A stretch of DNA of 64,000 bases, taken from assembly GCA_032164245.1 (NCBI GenBank), contig JAVMKO010000005.1, positions 41,196,133 to 41,260,132 of the forward strand, written 5' to 3'. Made by a program: the position numbers and the translations under genes. The first letter of the stretch is position 1. The number at the start of each line of letters is the position of its first letter. Under the pieces are notes generated by a model. That model did not search any database. It had not been told where the DNA came from and saw only the letters and a list, made by a program, of their open reading frames with translations. Below, one piece after another: positions 10,951 to 22,042 of the stretch. This DNA comes from Sternotherus odoratus (taxonomy: Eukaryota > Chordata > Testudines > Kinosternidae).

Positions 10951-11382
10951 AGCCACAGAGGAGAGAGGAATAAGTGGGCTCTACCCCTCTTGCTGACCAG
11001 GGGGACCCAGCAGGGAGGCTACCCTACAAAGATCAGCAGTGGGAAAACAACCTAAATAGAAAACACCATGGAAAAAGGTTTCAAGTGCTGGGTGAAGGTT
11101 GGGAAGAGATGTGGACAGCCCCATGCAGTCTGTGGCTCATTGCCACACTAGCTACTGCTGGAATTCCTGAGAGGAGGGTGGTGCTGAGCACAGATCCATG
11201 TGGCAGGAAGCTGCTCAGTCCAGGGAGTGCACCTCTCCAAACCCAGCCACATCAGCTATGCAGTCTGCTCACTTACAGCCCAAATGTCAAGGTTGCGGAG
11301 GGGAGAGGGTAGCAGTTACATTGGAGACAGTTATCACTGGAAACTCCATGTTGAGGCTCCATGTCTCAGTAGCTTCGAGAGT

Positions 11383-11750
11383 TAGGGGAGGGGCTGTGTT
11401 GGGATTCTGTATCCCTGGAGGGAAAGATGGTTATAAGAGGGGATGGATTGAGGTTGCATGTCACTGGAGGAGAGAGGGATGAGGGTTATGGGAAAGGACG
11501 TGTCTGGGTTGTATATCCCTGGAAGGAAAGGGAAGTGGGCAGAAAGGGTTAAAGGCAGGGATAGGTCATAGTTATTTCCCAAGAGGAGAGGTCAAGGTAT
11601 GGGAGGGGATGAGCGAGGGATGCGGGTCTCTAGAGGAGGGGGAGAGGATTATGGGAGGGCACAGACAGGTCACGAATGCCCATCCTTGGAGGAATGAGGA
11701 GGGTTATGGGAAGGGATGTGTCGGGGTTGCATGTCTGCAGAGGAAGCATT
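11383..11750 (+). repeat. Decayed ~53-bp minisatellite
   Basis: About seven diverged units start near 11383, 11430, 11484, 11540, 11596, 11648 and 11700. Each follows the pattern GGTTATGGGAGGGGATG, then GGGTTGCATGTCCC, then TGGAGGAAAGAG. Spacing is 47-56 bp. The divergence indicates an old array. Confidence 0.6.
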
Positions 11751-12566
11751 TGGAAGCTGGAAAGAATTGCCAATCAAGTGGATGATGGAAGGCCGACATT
11801 GTATGTATCAGGGTGGCAAGTTAGCAAGAGGAGTAAGGATATGGCAGCTGGCAGATAGGGCAGGAATGGACCCTGGCTATCCCATGCCCTGACCCAGCAT
11901 TAGGATGCTAAGAACTCCAGGTAGGAGCTCTGCCAAACCACCTTAATCAAAAGACTGAAATTAGTGACGCTCCCAGCTGCTTATGTGTGAAATGACAATG
12001 TGTTTATTAGTGCTGAAATAGAAAGGGAAAGAGAAGGAGTGTTGTGTAAACTGTGCCTGGCCTTTGTGCCTGCTGCTGGGAGTGTGATCAACACCACCAG
12101 CTGGCAGCGTTCTGGTTAAGAAAAAAAGAATACAGTCCTGGAGACTGCAATGTGAACAAGAGCGAACAGAGCACTCAGTGCAGGAAGAACAGCTGGTGAG
12201 GGACCCACGCTCTCAAGGCACAAATTACAGTCAAATGCGATAAGAAATTCTTCCTAATTCACAGGAAGTTTCTCTATGACTCTGTATCCAAAATCCAACT
12301 CTGCCGCCCACCACCCCATTCTGCCAGACACTCCTCACCTAGGGTGAGCAGTACAGATGTGCAGTGTGGACACAGCTGCAGGGTACAGAGCAGAAGGGGA
12401 GTCCCGGCAGGCACTACAAAGCTTCAGGGATTGGGAGCACATGCAAAGTTTTGAGGCATCCTAACAACGCATCCTTATTGACAGCACAGTGGGTCAGGCA
12501 CAAACTGGCTCAGCTAGTGGTCATTCCTTCTTGTGCATCTTCTTTGAATAAACTGTGGGGATGTTA
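11751..12566. other. Unique DNA without a recognised gene
   Basis: No supported exon, RNA gene or repeat. AAAGGGAAAGAGAAGGAG near 12020 is purine-rich but short. Confidence 0.45.
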
Positions 12567-12574
12567 TTGTTCCT

Positions 12575-14454
12575 TAGGGTGACCAGATCGGAAGAGTGAA
12601 ATATCAGGACACATTGGGGGGGCGGGGCGGAGGGGTGTGAGCGGAGGGGGGGGCATGAGCAGGGGCGGGGCATGAGTGGGGGGGGGGTGTACAATAGGCA
12701 CAGGCGCACAGCCCTGACCAGAGCCATGAGAGGGGCACACAGCCTAGGAAGCTGAAAAAGGGGTTGTAGAAACCATGGGGCCAGGGGTTAAATATACTAT
12801 TCTTTAGTTATATATTTAATGAAAATAAATGAATAATCTGATAGTATTACATTGTTATTGTTTTTATTTTGCACCCTCCCCTCCCCCAGACACTCAGGGA
12901 AGACCTGCCAGCCCTGCATGACTTGGTTTGAAAAGGGTGGGGGTGGCACCCTACAAGTGACCCGAACTTTCGGGGGGAGAGGGTGGATTTTTTTCCTGGT
13001 GCGCGGGGAACTGCAGCACCAAACTGCCTGTTCCTGCCCCCGGCTTCCACCTTTGGTCCTCACCACATTGCGCACTTACCATATAACCATGCCCCCGTTT
13101 TCCAATTGCGCTTTTGTGTGGCTGCGCCTTGCGTTGTTTTAAACTGTACCTGCCGGGGTTTTTTCTGCGGCACGGCAGGGAAGATAGTGGAGGTGCTGGC
13201 TTTTTTGGCTTTAAGGGCTATCCACCACTAGCACCCCAAAACACATACACCTCCTTCACTGCCCATATCCCCATCCCCACCTCCCAGACACTCATCCCAA
13301 CACCCCCTGCCCCTTTCCCTGGCCACACTCACCAGCCCCACTGGGAGGCCTTTGGCTCCTAGGATGAGAGCAGTGGCTGGGAAACGTGCCAGTGGGAGCT
13401 GCCGGAGCCTGGAGCGGGGCTTGCAGCCAGGTAAGCATGCAAAGCCCCCTCCCCCAAGAGCCAGAGGGACCTGCCAGGGACTGAGGTAGGGAGTCCCAGC
13501 GATGCTTACCTGTGGCAACTCTGTGCTCCTGTCCCAGGAAGTATCCGGCAGATAGGTCCCTCTGGCTCCTGGGGTCAGGACTGGGTCAGGGGCAGGAGCT
13601 GGGTTGGGGGGGGCTCTCTGCCCCCTCTGCAAGCAGCCCAGCCCCTGCAGCATGCTCCACGGCAGAGACCTCTCCTGCGGGGAGGGACCTGGCCATTTAG
13701 AAGCTGCCTGGGGCAGTGAGGTGTGGAGCTGTGCTGCTGATGAGGTGAGAGGGGCCAGAGCAGGGGTGGGGTGGGGCATTGCTTGCAGGTGCTGGCAGAG
13801 AGAGGGGGCAGGGGCAGAGAGCCCCCAGCCACCACCACCCCCTCCAGCTCCTCATCAGGGATCATCAGCCCCACCCACAGCCCCCTGCCCCAGGCAGAGA
13901 GAGATTCAGGACAGGTCTCTCTCTGACGGTGCATGCGGGGGGAGGGGGGCTGCTTGCACAGGCGCCGGCAGAGACCTGTCCTGACTCTCTCTCTGCCTGG
14001 GGCAGGGACTGGGCTGCCCCCCTCACCTCCCTGCCCTCTCACCCCCCCCCACCCTCCCCCCTCTGCCTGCGGGGCGGGGCGCTGGTTGTGTGGGAGGGTC
14101 CTCCCCCGTCTCTGCCAGCCAGAGAGGTGGGGGGGAAAGGACGGGAGCGGGCTGCGATCTCAGTCTCTGAGGGCAGGAAGCTACTCTAGCAGCACTCTTT
14201 GTCCCGAATTCGGGACTTTACAGATGAGCCCTGCCTGCGCAGAGCTCATGGAGGCAGCACATGGCTGCCTGGGGCAGTGGGCGGGGCCATGTTGCCTTCA
14301 TGAGCCCTGCGCACACAGGGCTCATCTGCAAACTCTCAAAATCAGGACAAAACGCATCCCGACGAGAGTCTCGTCGGGACCCGGGACAGAGAGACAAAAA
14401 TCGGGACTGTAAATCGGGACTGTCCCGATAAAATCGGGACGTCTGGTCACCCTA
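12575..14454 (+). mobile_element. Non-autonomous hAT element, 1.88 kb, with 8-bp TSD
   Basis: Ends are TAGGGTGACCAGATCGGA and GGGACGTCTGGTCACCCTA, inverted partners. TTGTTCCT is duplicated exactly at 12567-12574 and 14455-14462. Subterminal ATCGGGAC motifs cluster near the right end. The interior is GC-rich with C-runs and G-runs, plus an AT-rich island at 12790-12870. Long frames on both strands (up to 183 codons) are proline/serine-rich translations of biased sequence, with no transposase or known domain. The TIR group is close to that of 3435-4521. Confidence 0.87.
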
Positions 14455-14462
14455 TTGTTCCT

Positions 14463-15184
14463 GAATAGGAGAGAGGTATCCTCATGGCTCTTGTGACTGC
14501 CCCTTGTGGCATGAGCAGGGGCTAAGCAAGTTTCCACAACACAGCTCTGCCGATGCATAGCCTGATCCACAGCCCCCATACCATCCCAGCCATGGGTACC
14601 CCCAGCACTTTGCCATTGCACCTCAATCTTGGGCAGCCCCCTGCTATTCCAGTCCCACCCTTCACCACTTTCTGAATTCTCACCTGCAGGACCTCACCTA
14701 GTCCAGACCAGGTCTCTCTTAATTTGAGCAACATTTGTCAATCATGCCAAAAGTGACGTTTTTGGAAAATATATTAAAGCATCCATACAACATTTATTAC
14801 TGTAGCATCTGTGGCCTAGATTCTGAAAGGTCTTGAAATCAATGGGAGTCAGGTGTCTAAAATACCTCTCAGTAGCTGGGTTGAGTGCTTTTCCCTACCC
14901 CCTTTTCAGAATGAAGTAGGATTCAAACTCATTTATCTAGGGATGAAAGACATTAGGGGCCTGACCCAAAGACCTTCTTCCTAGTGTGGCAAAGCTTTGA
15001 CCTTGTCCGTGTGGGTCCCACACTTCCAGGCAGTTTGTGCTAGCCTCAGAGGCTCACTGTGACCCTCCCTTCTCTCTTTAGAGACCAGGTCACAACCTAT
15101 TGAGCCATTTTCATCATAAGCCAGTGAGGAGAAACTATCCTTCCTGGCACAGTCTCGGTTATCTCCCAATTTCAGTGATTAGTT
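14463..15184. other. Mostly unique DNA
   Basis: No gene. A fragment at about 14815-14930 (GGCCTAGATTCTGAAAGGTC, AATGGGAGTCAGGTGTCTAA) resembles half of the palindromic TTAGGCACCTAACTCC repeat. Confidence 0.4.
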
Positions 15185-15623
15185 AGGGGAGGTAGAAAGG
15201 GGAGAGCTCGGGCCCACCCTCTACTCTGGGCTCCAGCCCACAGACCCTAATAGTATCAGCTAAGATGGCTGACCTTTTAGCCACCAAACACAACACAATT
15301 CCCTGGGCTACTTCCCCAGAGCAGTCCCCACTTCTTCAAACTCCGCATCACCTTTACCTCCTTCCTTGCATATATGATGTCTACCACTCAGTCTCACCAA
15401 CAGCACAACTTCCTCCCACAGCTCCTGACATTCACACCCACCTGACTAACTGGGAGGGTTTTTAACTGGTTTCAGCCAGCCCCTGATTGGCTTCAGGTGT
15501 CCCAATCAGGCTAGCTGTTTCTACTGCTTTCTAGAAGCTTCTTAATTAGCCCCAGGTGTCTTGATTAGCCTGGAGTAGCCTTTGTTTGGCTATCCAGGGA
15601 ACAGAGACGTGCTCGTCCTGAGG

Positions 15624-15914
15624 TTTCTTTTTGGACACCAAATCCGTGGCCCCACAAAGTCGCGAGACCTCCTCGTCAACCTCCTCCTGGCGCTTGCCAA
15701 AACCACCATCTATAACACCAGGAGGAGGATGCTAGACGAGGGGGTACAGTGCGACTGTGGGGCCTACTTCAGGTCACTCATTCAGTCACGCATCCGGGCA
15801 AAGTTCCACTGGGCAGCGTCCACTGGCTCCCTCAACAGCTTCGCGGAGCAGTGGGCGCTGTGCGGGGTCCTCTGCTCGGTGTCCCCATCCTGTACCCTCG
15901 TTTTAAACCTGTAA
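15624..15914 (+). pseudogene. LINE ORF2 C-terminal fragment
   Basis: An open frame of about 96 codons inside the insert, in phase from its first base to a TAA at 15912. Residues include NLLLALAKTTIYNTRRR and a CDCGAYFRSLIQSRIRAKFH segment, ending SCTLVLNL. This is the pattern of the region after the reverse transcriptase in Tx1-like LINEs. The polymerase core and endonuclease are missing because the insertion is 5' truncated. The frame has no internal stop, suggesting a fairly young copy. It has no promoter of its own and is not expected to make a functional protein. Confidence 0.7.
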
Positions 15915-16059
15915 CCCCCACGCACTCCCTTGTCCTTTTTTCATTAGTTGTCCCCCGTAATTAATTGGCCCCGGGTCCAGTGTCCCTCCCGCCAGGCTGG
16001 AGGAGGGACTTTAGTAACAGACGGGCTTAGGCCCGCCCACCTCCTGGGTAAACCAAAAG
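15624..16059 (+). mobile_element. 5'-truncated non-LTR LINE, Tx1/L1-like, with 15-bp TSD
   Basis: GTGCTCGTCCTGAGG is duplicated exactly at 15609-15623 and 16060-16074. The 436-bp insert contains only the C-terminus of ORF2 and a short 3' UTR ending CCTGGGTAAACCAAAA. Strong 5' truncation and a long target duplication are typical of target-primed reverse transcription. Placement in the Tx1-like clade is from the look of the C-terminal peptide and needs a search. Confidence 0.75.
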
Positions 16060-16149
16060 GTGCTCGTCCTGAGGCTGATATACCTGCCTTCCAGCACTCT
16101 CCTATACCCTTCTGGTCTGACTCCGTCATGCTAGCCAGCTGAGTGAGCT

Positions 16150-16265
16150 AGCAGTGCAAGCCAGCAAACAGGGTGCTGGTGTGGGAACAGCAAATAGAAT
16201 CCCTACTCTGCCACGGACTGTGTATCCTTGGGCATCTCACCTCACCACACATGACCCATGCTAGT
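16150..16265 (+). repeat. MIR-like SINE fragment
   Basis: AATCCCTACTCTGCCACGGA followed by CTTGGGCATCTCACCTCACC is the MIR core in plus orientation. Its ends have decayed. Confidence 0.5.
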
Positions 16266-16399
16266 CAAGTTGCTTAATGCACTACTGGAAAGCCCTCATC
16301 TCTACTACAATGACAAGTCTCTATATGGAGTAGCAGAGAGGTTTGGGTTTGGATTCAGAGTGCAACTAAACAGTCAGCAGGATCTCTTTACCTAGGGCA

Positions 16400-16690
16400 A
16401 TAACTTAGCCTTTAAAAAAAAACGGTGGTTTCTTTGAAGAAAAAGAAAACCAAGTAATAATTGCACAGCCTTTAACTCCAGATAATGTCAGCGTGAGTAC
16501 AGGGCTAATTAAATGATTGATATGATTTCAGAGAGAAAACACACACACATGCTCTGGCCACGCACAAGGTTATCTGTGTCATTTAATTAACCTGCGCACC
16601 AGAGAGAGATTCTCTGCCGTTATCTGGTGATCCCAGTTCTGTGATAGATGTTGGGCTTTCGGTTTTCCCCCGAGAGATCAGCCAGAGCTG
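16400..16690. promoter_or_regulatory. Candidate conserved non-coding element
   Basis: Repeat-free AT-rich block. It contains TAATTAAATGATTGATATG (homeodomain/PBX-like), two TTATCTG GATA-type sites (about 16571 and 16620) and TTTAATTAACCTG. Clustering of such sites is suggestive only; the call rests on composition and absence of repeats. Confidence 0.25.
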
Positions 16691-16699
16691 AAGGGACTT

Positions 16700-18410
16700 T
16701 AACAAGTTTGAGAACATTTTTTTAAAATGACGCATCCTTTTTTTAAAAAAAAAAGTCTCGCGGAGGGCACTAACTGGGGGGAGGGGGGTTGTTCTGGACC
16801 CAGGTGCAGAGATATGTAGTGTCTTGGGATGTAGACTGCCTCAGTTTCCCTCCCCCGTCTGGTGTAACTGGGAAACAAATGACCAAGTTCCAAACGTTCT
16901 GGGGTCCATAAGACAGAGTGTACAATCCCCCTCTGCTCCCTGGCTCAGGTAAGTAGCATTCTCCAACATCTCCCCCCTCCTTGGCCGGTGCAGTGAGAAC
17001 TCCCCGTTCTGTGTCAATCTGCTTTGACCCCTACTGCATATCTCACCCTTCCCATTGCTTCCCTTCACACTTCTGCCCTCCAAGACTTCAGCCTTCTTCC
17101 TCTCCTCATGGTTCCTCTTGCCCATTAGCCTCTTCTCCCATAAGGTTTTCATCCAGATCCTCAAAGATATTAAGGCTCCTAACTTCCAGTGATGTCCACA
17201 GAAAAGTTAGGCACCTAAAAACCCTGGAGGATCTGAGCCCTTGTCCCCCTCTCTCTGTCCGCTCTCTGGCCTCTATGGGTAGTTGCTCCTCTTCTTTCCA
17301 CCTGCAGATCTTTGAGCTCCCAGCTCCAGGCACCACTGTGCTCCTATCCACCCATACAGCTATGTGAGCTCAGCAGGGAGGCTGCCTGCAGGGAGCAGGG
17401 GATTCACAGGTCTGGGATGCTAACCAAAGCAACCGCAAGACGTGTAAAAATTCAGCATTGCCCTTGCCAAACTGCGACTGGGATTCAACTCCGCTTGGTC
17501 CCTCCAAGGCAGGACAGGGGCACATTGAAGTACGGCTTAGCCTAGTGCTGCCCACACTGCCCTGACCTGTCGTTAGCTAGACAGAGACTTCAGCGCTGTC
17601 AGACTAGCCCCTTTCAGCACCGTTGCAGTTGCACTATACAAAAGACACCGCAGGGAAAGCAGTGGGTGCTGAGCAGTCTAAAAACTACCCCATGCCATGC
17701 AGGTTACGCATCTGCATTTCTACAGAAGGTGTCAAGCAACGATATAAATCGTGAGAGTGATGAGTCTGTATAAAGCAGACAGGTATGTATGAGGATGGAG
17801 GAAAAGAAGGGGAGGAGATAGGCAGATAGATGCAGAGCTGGGGAAATGTTTCTCAGAAGCTTTTGACAGTGCTCCTCTGTCTTTGTCAGGGGAAACAGGA
17901 ACATGTCTGAACACTGCCATAAAAGGCTCCCTCTCCAGCTAAATTTTATCTACATATCCTCCCTTGAGTGCTCTGAACATAAACTATATGATCCAGGCTA
18001 TTTCTGTACCACATACACCCACTGGCACAGACACAGAAGTGATCCCCTTCTTCACAATTCCTTGGGAATCAAAGCAAAGAGTAACTCAGAGAACAGGGCT
18101 TAGGGGGAGAGCCTGGTACAGTGATGGGTTTGTTTAAAGGTGATCCTGCTGATCCAATTTGAATAATGAGAGAATTGTGGGGTTATGGACCAAAAAGCAC
18201 CGAGGCAGAGGGTCATTCAACTCAAAGAACAGACCAGGAATGTTATTTTGAGACCCACCCAAAGTCTTGCTGATGTGTGATTTCATCCCAGCAGGCATCA
18301 TACAGGGATATCACAACAAGCTTGAAATCTGACTGGAGCCCACCATTAGGGACTCGGAAATGGCACTGGCAAAAATGTTATTTGTTTTTAAATACAACAC
18401 AATACACAAT
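16700..18410. other. Mostly unique DNA with one palindromic repeat
   Basis: At 17155-17250 a copy of the TTAGGCACCTAACTCC palindromic repeat is present (ATCCTCAAAGATATTAAGGC facing AGTTAGGCACCTAAAAACCC, GGATCTGAGCCC). Otherwise no gene, RNA gene or confident repeat is seen. Confidence 0.45.
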
Positions 18411-18419
18411 CCTTTATAG

Positions 18420-19166
18420 TGGTGGTGGACAATCTTTCTGGCCTGAAGGCCACATCTGTGTATGGAAATTGTATGCTGGGCCATGAATGCTCACAAAATT
18501 GGGGGTTGGGGTGCGGGAGGGGGTGAGGGCTCTGGCTGCGGGCTTTGTGGTGGGTCTGGAAATTAGGAGTTCAGTGTGCAGGAAGGGGCTCTGGGCTGGG
18601 GCACAGAGTTGGGATGTGGGAAGGGAGGAGAGGGAAGGGCTCCAGCTGGGGTGCAGGCTCTGGGGATGAGGGTTTGGGATGCAAGAGGATGCTCTAGGCT
18701 GGGACCAAGGGGTTCGGAAGGCAGAAGGGGGATCAGGGCTGGGACAGGGGGTTGGAGCATGGGAGGGGGTCAGGGGTGCAGATTCCGGGAGGCGCTTACC
18801 TCAAGTAACTCCCAAAAGCAGCAGCATGTCCCCCGTCTGGCTACTATGCAGAGACGCATCCAGGCAGCTCTGCACGCTGTCCTGTCCACAAGTGCTGCCC
18901 CTGCAGCTCCCATTAGCCATGCTTCATGACCAATGGGAATTGCAGGCACAGCATTTCAGGCGGGGGCAGCGTGTGGAGCCCCTTGGCTGCCCCTATGTGT
19001 AGGAGCTGGAGGGGGACATGTTGCTGCTTCCAGGAGCCGTGCGGAGCCATGGTACACATGAAGCGGGGCAAGCCCCGGAGCCTGCTCCCCAGCTGGTGCT
19101 TGAGGGCTGGATTAAAATGTCTGAAGGGCCAGGTGCATCCCCTGGGTTGTAGCTAACCCACCCCTG
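18420..19166 (+). mobile_element. Non-autonomous hAT element, 747 bp
   Basis: The left end TGGTGGTGGACAATCTTTCT and right end AGCTAACCCACCCCTG correspond to the CAGGGGTGGGCAAAC/GTTTGCCCACCCCTG termini of an abundant turtle hAT family. Flanks CTTTATAG (18412-18419) and CTTTAGGG (19167-19174) are a decayed 8-bp duplication. The G-rich interior has repeated GGGGTGCGGGAGGGGGTGAG-like phrases and no transposase. The same family appears at 47886-48703. Confidence 0.78.
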
Positions 19167-19199
19167 CTTTAGGGAATGGTCCATTCCTGCTTCCAGCCA

Positions 19200-19544
19200 G
19201 CTTCCTTCCTGAGAGCCTGTAGGGTGGCTCCAGACTCCCACAGGTCAAGAGCAAGTTTCAATAGCACAATGGAGAAGGAGTCAGCAAGCATCAACAATGG
19301 GGTGCATTAAAATGAAAGGAGAAAGTTTACAAGCGAGTGAGTAACCCTGGGCCCACACCCCAGGAACACCTCCATTTTGGGACGGTTCAGATCAAAGTCC
19401 AGCAGCAGAGACATACCCCTCTTACAGTTAGGCACAGGGGCGATGAATGAATGCCCCTCGGCCATGGAGAGACACAGCCCAAGATCCTACAGCTGCTTCA
19501 TTGGTCAGACAATAGTCACACTTATCTGCAGTGTTGTTGGTCTT
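19200..19544. other. Unique DNA
   Basis: No gene, RNA gene or repeat that I can support. Confidence 0.4.
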
Positions 19545-20084
19545 AGGATATGACAGAGATGAGATGGGTGAGTTAATATCTTTTATTGGGCCAGCTTCTG
19601 TTGGTTGAAGGCACAAGCTTTCGAGCTACACAGAGCTCTTCCTCAGGTACGGGGAAGAAATCAGAGCAACTGAACTAAATACAAGCTGGGACAGATCGTT
19701 AAGCAGATCCTTGTAGGAGGCCATTTGAAATCAGGATTAGATTGTTATTCAAAAGGAGTTGGAAGTGGGCCCTTAATGGTTAGTAAGTAGTGGTGTTATA
19801 AATTGTAATGAGCCATGACACCAGTAGCCCTGCTGAATCCACGTCATGGGATCCACTCACTACTAGTGGCACCTCCTCCTGGTCACTCTGGGGATTATCT
19901 CTGGCCAGGCATTGCACCCTCCCCTGGTGGTATCTCTCTTGTCATCCTCTTGCACCCTCTGCAGCTCCAGCTGCTGCTTTTTTGTGACTTGGCCCATTGG
20001 CCAGAACATTAAAAGTGTATTGCCTTCCAGAGAATGATAATAAAGTCTTTCCAGGACAAATTGTCCCAGGCAGTCCACTGCTAC

Positions 20085-20712
20085 AGACTAGGGAGCGAAT
20101 GGCTAGGCAACAGTTCTGCAGAAAAGGACCTAGGGATTGCAGTGGACGAGAAGCTGGACGTGAGTCAACAGTGTGCTCTTGTTGCCAAGAAGGCTAACGG
20201 CATTTTGGGCTGTATAAGTAGGGGCACTGCCAGCAGATCAAGGGACGTGATCCTTCCCCGCTATTCAACATTGGTGAGGTACTGGAGTACTGTGTCCAGT
20301 GTTGTGCCCCATGCTACAAGAAGGATGTGGAAAAATAGGAAAGAGTCCAATGGAGGGCAACAAAAATGATTAGGGGGCTGGAGCACATAACTTATTAGGA
20401 AAGGCTGAGGGAACTGGGATTGTTTAGTCTGCAGAAGAGAAGAATGAGGGGGGATTTGATAGCTGCTTTCAACTACCTGAAAGGGGGTTCTAAAGAGGAT
20501 GGATGTAGACTGTTCTCAGTGGTACCAGATGACAGAACAAGGAGTAATGGTCTTAAGGTGCAGAGGGGGAGATTTAGGTTAGTTATTAGGAAAAACTTTT
20601 TCACTAGGAGGGTGGTGAAGCACTGGAATGGGTTACGTAGGGTGGTGGTAGAATCTCCTTCCTTAGAGGCTTTTAAGGTCAGGATTGACAAAGCCCTGGC
20701 TGGGATGATTTA
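20085..20712 (+). pseudogene. CR1 ORF2 C-terminal remnant
   Basis: One frame reads [20 protein letters not shown], then [19 protein letters not shown] and [20 protein letters not shown]. After a frameshift, the frame at 20420-20713 reads [20 protein letters not shown] and ends near [20 protein letters not shown]. These are the segments downstream of the reverse-transcriptase fingers and palm in CR1 proteins. The catalytic core and endonuclease are absent, and the two frames are not contiguous. It is non-functional. Confidence 0.8.
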
Positions 20713-20800
20713 GTTGGGGATTGGTCCTGCTTTGAGCAGGGGGTAGGACTAGATGACCTCCAGAGGTCCCTTCCAACTCTGATATTCTATGATCCTCTTG
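20085..20800 (+). mobile_element. CR1 LINE, 5'-truncated
   Basis: Carries the C-terminal ORF2 region and the complete 3' tail: GGTCCTGCTTTGAGCAGGGG, GACTAGATGACCTCCAGAGG, ending GATATTCTATGATC. It is inserted in an LTR-like repeat that itself interrupts a Penelope-like element, making it the youngest layer of this stack. It starts near the [15 protein letters not shown] region. Confidence 0.85.
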
Positions 20801-21474
20801 GGCTTTCTACAGATCCCACCTGTTGCTGTCCAGATGAGCCTTGTCTAATTAATCCGTGCTCTCTGGCCCCTCTTCCAGGGGCAGCTAATTGGCCCACCTG
20901 GTCACCTTAATCCCTTCAGGCCTTGTGTAGGGTTTTTAGTGTCTAGCCGTTATAACCGGGCCCTTGCTGGTCCTCTCCACAAAAGCTCCCAGAGATCAAT
21001 TAAAGAGCAGCACCCATGTCCTTTATTGCTTGTGTCCATCCCCACCACCTACTAGTTACAGATCTATACAGACCAGCATTCAGAGACTGCTAGCTTCTTT
21101 GCCAGCAGGGATCTAGAGCCCCACACTCATCCCTCTCCTGTCTTCCTGGTCTCCCCTATCTACTGCCTTCCTGCCAGCTTTTATAGCAGGCTGGCTACTC
21201 AGGCCTGCAGGTCCATCCCCTCAAGCAATTAGGGTATGGCCTCCCAGCCAGCCCCAGCTATTACCTTTTCTCCCTGGGTCTGGGCTAACAGGGGAATAAC
21301 CCTGTTACACAACATTATGAATTGAATTTCCAAGGCTCACCTTTTGAACAAGTTGTACAGGTTTCCTTTGAGGACGAGTATTGAAAGATCAAATATGGAA
21401 TGATCGCTTTGTGAAATGTGTTGGTTGACAGGTGATTATAGTGTTTTTGGAAAGGGTCATCCAAATACCTTGGG

Positions 21475-22042
21475 AGAACCTGCTTTGATACAAGGAAAAA
21501 AAACCTCCCTAAGGGTATTATCAAACATTTACAACCCATATTTGATGAGGACTACATCCTGAAAATAATCTTTCCCAAACATCCTCTTCTGGCCTTCAAA
21601 CAACCACAAAGTTCATCATCAGAAGCAAGTTCCCAAGTATCCATAGGCCAGAACATAAACTTGCAGACATATTTCCACCGCTACAATGATCAATGCCCCC
21701 CACAACACACCTTTCAAGATCCAGGGGTCCTACACATGCTTATCAGAACATGTGGTGTTCCTCATCCACTGCATCAAATTCCCCAATAACAACTGCGTGG
21801 GTGAAACCAGACAATCGCTATGCTCTCATGAATGCCACAGAAAAATGATAAAAGACAAAAACACCCTATCATCCATGAGTGAACTCCGTTCACTAAGTGA
21901 TCACTTCATATCTGATCTTTCAATACTCATCCTCAAAGGAAACCTGTACAACACCTTCAAAAAGGGAACATGGGAACTTAAATTCATAACATTGCAAGAC
22001 ACTAACACCATGGACTCAACAGGGCCACTGGTTTCATAGTTC
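21475..22042 (+). pseudogene. Penelope-like C-terminal GIY-YIG remnant
   Basis: The 117-codon frame at 21686-22039 has GSYTCLSEHVVFLIHC, then NNCVGETRQSL, and LSDHFISDLSILILKGNLYN. This corresponds to the Penelope C-terminal endonuclease, where the family usually has VxYLIxC and xxYVGETxQxLRxR. The GIY-YIG-type tyrosine position reads CVGET here, and the arginine-rich follow-up (LRSRMNxH in relatives) is degraded to LCSHECH. The upstream part (21475-21685) still shows proline/glutamine-rich linker sequence. The reverse transcriptase domain is absent, so this is a dead fragment. Confidence 0.65.

Larger units (their letters stand above)
15185..16140 (-). repeat. LTR-like repeat, minus strand, split by a LINE
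   Basis: GGGCCCACCCTCTACTCTGG at 15212 is the complement of the GGAGTAGAGGGCGGGCC motif at about 28970 and 35525. The right part runs through GGCTTCAGGTGTCCCAATCA and GGCTATCCAGGGAACAGA to 15623, then resumes at 16060 with CTGATATACCTGCCTTCCAG. The class (LTR versus other) is not proven because TG/CA ends and a target duplication were not located. Confidence 0.5.
19831..21312 (-). repeat. LTR-like repeat nested in Penelope, itself split by CR1
   Basis: On the minus strand it starts TGTGTAACAGGGTTATTCCC and contains AAGCAATAAAGGACATGGG, a polyadenylation-like AATAAA. Sequence after the CR1 (20800 onward, CAGGGGCAGCTAATTGGCCC) and before it (GGCATTGCACCCTCCCCTGG) appears to belong to one unit. 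Terminal repeats and coding regions were not found, so it may be a solo LTR. Confidence 0.4.

Noticed and set aside
13000..14200. Possible CpG island/promoter
   Set aside because: GC-rich sequence is confined exactly to a transposon with target duplications, so it is not evidence of a host promoter.
12852..14412. Many long frames on both strands (up to 183 codons)
   Set aside because: All lie in the GC-rich interior of the hAT element at 12575-14454, with proline/serine/glycine-biased products and no transposase motif.
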